Shown piece after piece: positions 61,086-64,000 of a stretch of DNA of 64,000 nucleotides. Where the stretch lies: assembly GCA_020636575.1 (NCBI GenBank), contig JACJXP010000003.1:62001-126000 (forward strand), in the 5' to 3' direction. Below the pieces are notes generated by a model. It did not search any database and was not told where the DNA came from. It saw only the letters and a list, made by a program, of their open reading frames with translations. Positions within the stretch are counted from its first letter, which is position 1, and every line of letters begins with the position of its first letter. The translations under genes were made by a program, and so were the position numbers. This DNA is from Chitinophagales bacterium. GTDB lineage: Bacteria; Bacteroidota; Bacteroidia; Chitinophagales; Chitinophagaceae.

Positions 61086-62642
61086 TTAATTTAATCCAAT
61101 TTCATCCACATAAAGCGAATATCCACCTACACCACTGAATTCCTGTAACCAGATCTCTGATAAAGTAGAACTACCGGTCAGAGAAGGTAACGGAATTGCA
61201 TAATCATGCCACTCACCTTCGGCACCTAATGTGATCTGGTAACCGCCGGATCCATTAAACACAACATTCACTTTATTTCCTGCTGAACCAGGGCCACCAT
61301 AAAGTGATAATTTAAATGTGGTATAAGAAGCCAAAGAAATATTAGCACCTCCAAGCTGGAATGGCGATCCCCATCCACCTGAATAATCTATCTTAATTGA
61401 TTTAACCCCTACTCGAACAGGTGAGCCGTTGTTATAATTGGCTGCACCTCCCCATCCACCGCCAACCCATCCATTCCAGTTACCTGTAACTGCATCATCA
61501 TAAAAATGCAATGCAATGGTCGGGGGTGGTGCCGTACCGGTGATCTCCAGAATATCTGCTGACTGTACGGTAACAGTTGAATTTAATACACCTAAAGTGA
61601 TCAACCCATTTGCTGTACCTGTTGGTACGGTAACTACAAGTTGTGATGCTGATTGGGACACAAAACTGGTAATTGCCGGAACATTCTCCAATGTAACTGA
61701 AGTAACCAGGTCAAGGTTGGTACCGGTAATGGTCAGATCAGCAAGCGGATCAACCGGGTTAGGGCTGAATGATGCTATTGTCGGCAAAACAACATCCAGG
61801 TAAGCAATGGAAACAGTTTGAACTTCAGACGCAGCTTCAAGTGTTATAGGTCCTTTCTTTGTGGCCGCAGGAACGTTTACAACCAATTGCGTAGCAGATT
61901 GGGACACAAAACTGGTCACCGGATTCGCCACATTTGTAAAATATACTTTTTTTACCAGGTCAAGATCTGTACCTGTTATTGTTACATTCGTTTGATGATG
62001 CACAGGATTGGGTGCAAATGAAACAGCCTTTGGTAAAGTAACATGTACAGTATCGCTTGTTTCAAAACTTGCCGAATCTGTACCAGTATAATCAATGATC
62101 AATGGTCCTGTTTTTGCATCTGCAGGAATTGTTACTACGATCTGATCAAAAGTCTGGCTCACAAAATTATCTACCAGTTTATCTTCTGTGAATGTAATAC
62201 TCCTTACCCAGTTAAGATAAGTTCCTGTTATAGTGATATTTTCACCTGGACGGGCTCCATATGTCATTGATGTAACCGTAGCTGATACACCAAGATTTAA
62301 TTGCGTTTTAGAAACTATATCACCCTGTGGTGTTTTTAAGGTCACATATCCTTTTTCAGCAGCCTGTGGCACTAACAAAAGGATAAGCTTATCTGTTTGC
62401 TTGCTGAAATTGGCCTGGTCAACTACCGCATTAACCCCGGTAAATTCAATGGAAGTAACCTTATCCAGGTTATTACCAATGAATCGCAATGTATCGCCAT
62501 ACCTGGCTCCGGTAGGTCCAAAACTTAATAGCTCTATTATACTCGATACATTATCCGAGTTTTTCTTACAGGATGTAAAAGAAACTACTGTAATCAGAAA
62601 GGACAAAGAAGCAAGCAATAATCCGTTATATACTTTTCTCAT
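61086..62642 (-). CDS. Surface glycan-binding lipoprotein with four IPT/TIG domains
   Basis: Lipoprotein (TVVSFTSC near 26). Four IPT/TIG Ig-like domains of about 82 residues (about 36-118, 119-200, 201-285, 286-370) end in a C-terminal beta-sandwich of about 145 residues rich in Gly, Trp and Tyr (NWNGWVGGGWGG, SGGWGSPFQLGG), the probable glycan-binding domain. Domains 3 and 4 are nearly repeated at the DNA level. The layout matches SGBP proteins of Sus-like systems, spacing the binding module from the cell. Ligand is mannan by context. Confidence 0.88.
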   Translation of the reverse strand: MRKVYNGLLLASLSFLITVVSFTSCKKNSDNVSSIIELLSFGPTGARYGDTLRFIGNNLDKVTSIEFTGVNAVVDQANFSKQTDKLILLLVPQAAEKGYVTLKTPQGDIVSKTQLNLGVSATVTSMTYGARPGENITITGTYLNWVRSITFTEDKLVDNFVSQTFDQIVVTIPADAKTGPLIIDYTGTDSASFETSDTVHVTLPKAVSFAPNPVHHQTNVTITGTDLDLVKKVYFTNVANPVTSFVSQSATQLVVNVPAATKKGPITLEAASEVQTVSIAYLDVVLPTIASFSPNPVDPLADLTITGTNLDLVTSVTLENVPAITSFVSQSASQLVVTVPTGTANGLITLGVLNSTVTVQSADILEITGTAPPPTIALHFYDDAVTGNWNGWVGGGWGGAANYNNGSPVRVGVKSIKIDYSGGWGSPFQLGGANISLASYTTFKLSLYGGPGSAGNKVNVVFNGSGGYQITLGAEGEWHDYAIPLPSLTGSSTLSEIWLQEFSGVGGYSLYVDEIGLN

Positions 62643-62673
62643 ATTAAAATGTTTATAAGAAGCAGATTTTATA

Positions 62674-63822
62674 TTATGGAAGTACTGCCAGTACTACCCT
62701 TAAATTATCAAATGCGATATCAGCGTCAAGGGCACCTGGTCCGTGAAACCAAACTTTTACACCATAACCCTGCGGACGTACTCCCCAATTGGTAACATAA
62801 TTGGCTACCACTTCATTGAATGGTATCGAAACAGTTTGCCACTCTCCTTTTGTATCGAATGGAGGCTCCCAATAATAAGGCTCGGCATTCCAATCAGGAT
62901 CAGGACCATTTACCTGGCCGATCATGAATTTGATGCGATTACCATTGTAAGGCTTTAATGTGTTGATCTCAAACTTCATTAAATACTTGGCAGGATTGAG
63001 TACTGCATCATCAGGTAAATTATGACTGGTTGCCAATGCATCTTCTTTTCCTCCTATCCATTCTGTCCAACCCCATGAACCGATCGGTTGTGTGATACGG
63101 GTAAAATTGCCATTGATCGCCAGCGGGTCTGACGCACTTACTACATTGCCCTGGCCCCACCAACCACTCCAGGGATCGTTATGTATTAACATATTACGGT
63201 TATCCCTGAACCAGAAGTTTGATTTTGACTCACCAAAATTTGTAGAAATGGTAATGGGACCTGGTTGTGCTCCTGCCGGAACCATAACCTTGATCAGATC
63301 ATCATCAACCTCGACTAAAGTACCGGTAACCCCTCCTTCGAATGTAACGGTCAATGGCAGATAGAAGTAATTTCCCCTTATAGTAGCCACATCGCCTTCT
63401 TTTACATACTCACATTGCATAGCCGCTATATATGGTTTGCTGATCTGCACTTCAAAGTTGTAAAGTAGCTCATACCCATTTCCAAAAACTATTTTCAATT
63501 TGTTACTAACCTGGATCGGAATTTCACTTGGCACTCTAACTAAAATAGTAGTATTTGTAATGTAAGTAGGTGTCAATCGAGAGGGCTGATCATTAAACCA
63601 GATAGCTTTTGCATCCTGGAGATTTTCTCCCATAATAGCAATAAGCTGCCCCTGGCCTGCACCAATTAGCAAAGAGTCTGAAGATTCAGGTCTTGTAACC
63701 CTTACATAACTAATGCTTGGTGTACCTGTCGTGTTATCTTTTTTACAGGCAACAAACAAACTTGCTGAGCTGAAAATGACTGCCAGCGCCAGAAGGATCT
63801 TTTTAATTGATATATATCTCAT
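62674..63822 (-). CDS. Surface glycan-binding lipoprotein (SGBP-B-like)
   Basis: Lipoprotein (SLFVAC near 26). Two IPT/TIG domains (about 36-200) followed by a C-terminal binding domain with many tryptophans (WSGWWGQGN, GSWGWTEWIGG, WYWEPP-like). This matches the SGBP-B type protein usually coded directly after SusD, and the SusD C-terminus is indeed the next gene upstream. It should hold the polysaccharide at the surface for the GH26 lipoprotein and the SusCD importer. Confidence 0.88.
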   Translation of the reverse strand: MRYISIKKILLALAVIFSSASLFVACKKDNTTGTPSISYVRVTRPESSDSLLIGAGQGQLIAIMGENLQDAKAIWFNDQPSRLTPTYITNTTILVRVPSEIPIQVSNKLKIVFGNGYELLYNFEVQISKPYIAAMQCEYVKEGDVATIRGNYFYLPLTVTFEGGVTGTLVEVDDDLIKVMVPAGAQPGPITISTNFGESKSNFWFRDNRNMLIHNDPWSGWWGQGNVVSASDPLAINGNFTRITQPIGSWGWTEWIGGKEDALATSHNLPDDAVLNPAKYLMKFEINTLKPYNGNRIKFMIGQVNGPDPDWNAEPYYWEPPFDTKGEWQTVSIPFNEVVANYVTNWGVRPQGYGVKVWFHGPGALDADIAFDNLRVVLAVLP

Positions 63823-63860
63823 ATGATGTTTGTTTCTTTATTTAAAAATGACTCATTTTT

Positions 63861-64000
63861 TTATGGATATTCAACCGGAGGTTGTTGCAGATTAGGCGCC
63901 TGACTTAATTCAGCGTTAGGAATCGGCAACAGGAAGTTCCCTGCATTAGCATTGATCGTCCTTTCAGAAAACCATGATGTTTTGGTCAATGTCCACTGAG
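63861..64000 (-). CDS. SusD-family protein, C-terminal 46 residues only
   Basis: The frame runs from the right window edge to a TAA at 63863-63861. The last residues include FLLPIPNAELSQAPNLQQPP, the classical C-terminus of SusD/RagB proteins (LPIP, then a loose Asn- and Gln-rich tail). SusD is the lid of the SusCD glycan importer; susC should lie further right. This fixes the 5' end of the operon beyond the window. Confidence 0.88.
   Translation of the reverse strand, partial: QWTLTKTSWFSERTINANAGNFLLPIPNAELSQAPNLQQPPVEYP

Overview
The window reads as a Bacteroidota chromosome, probably from a plant-polysaccharide degrader of the Chitinophagaceae type. The evidence is a SusD-type C-terminus at the right edge, IPT-domain surface glycan-binding lipoproteins, TTG/TAnnTTTG-type promoters, a type IX secretion-like C-terminal domain, and many secreted glycoside hydrolases and esterases. 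The family or genus is an inference; there is no rRNA or other marker to fix it.

Left block (2-21461, + strand): a long, tightly spaced run of genes for acetylated, arabinose- and glucuronate-decorated xylan. Order: GH51 (cut by the left edge), CE1-CE6 double esterase, GH127, GH43, GH9, a CE4-CE15 double-domain esterase, a Tat-exported Gfo/Idh/MocA oxidoreductase, a TolB-like propeller, GH105, an IlvD-family sugar-acid dehydratase, an SMP-30 lactonase lipoprotein, a CE1-like esterase, a GntP-type aldonate permease and a FAH-family 2-keto-3-deoxy-pentonate dehydratase. The second half looks like a non-phosphorylating (Weimberg-type) pentose oxidation route whose first steps (sugar oxidation, lactone opening) lie outside the cytoplasm, followed by aldonate import and two dehydrations. 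The last enzyme, a 2-oxoglutarate semialdehyde dehydrogenase, is not in the window.

Middle block (21462-40444): unrelated genes. A secreted caspase-like protease overlaps an alpha/beta-hydrolase lipoprotein gene; then rarA, a secreted M28 peptidase, an ElaA-type acetyltransferase, a beta-barrel protein, a small protein resembling an isolated T9SS C-terminal domain, a glycine-rich membrane protein, uvrA (minus strand), a secreted hypothetical, a SAM-I riboswitch with its terminator controlling metY-metX-hom, a GT2 glycosyltransferase and a convergent UDP-sugar epimerase.

Right block (40509-64000, - strand): a beta-mannan polysaccharide utilization locus transcribed from beyond the right edge. 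Order of transcription: SusD (C-terminus only), two surface glycan-binding lipoproteins, GH26 lipoprotein, sodium:sugar symporter, GH130 mannosylglucose phosphorylase, cellobiose/mannobiose 2-epimerase, an unassigned clan GH-A lipoprotein, GH31 with PA14, SASA-type acetylesterase, GH3, CE2-like esterase, zinc alcohol dehydrogenase, GH27 alpha-galactosidase, aldo/keto reductase, a second GH26 and GH5. Together these would deacetylate, degalactosylate and cut galactoglucomannan, import mannobiose, epimerise it to mannosylglucose and phosphorolyse it. Two strong hairpins between the first genes of this operon may set different expression levels for the binding proteins, the mannanase and the intracellular pathway.
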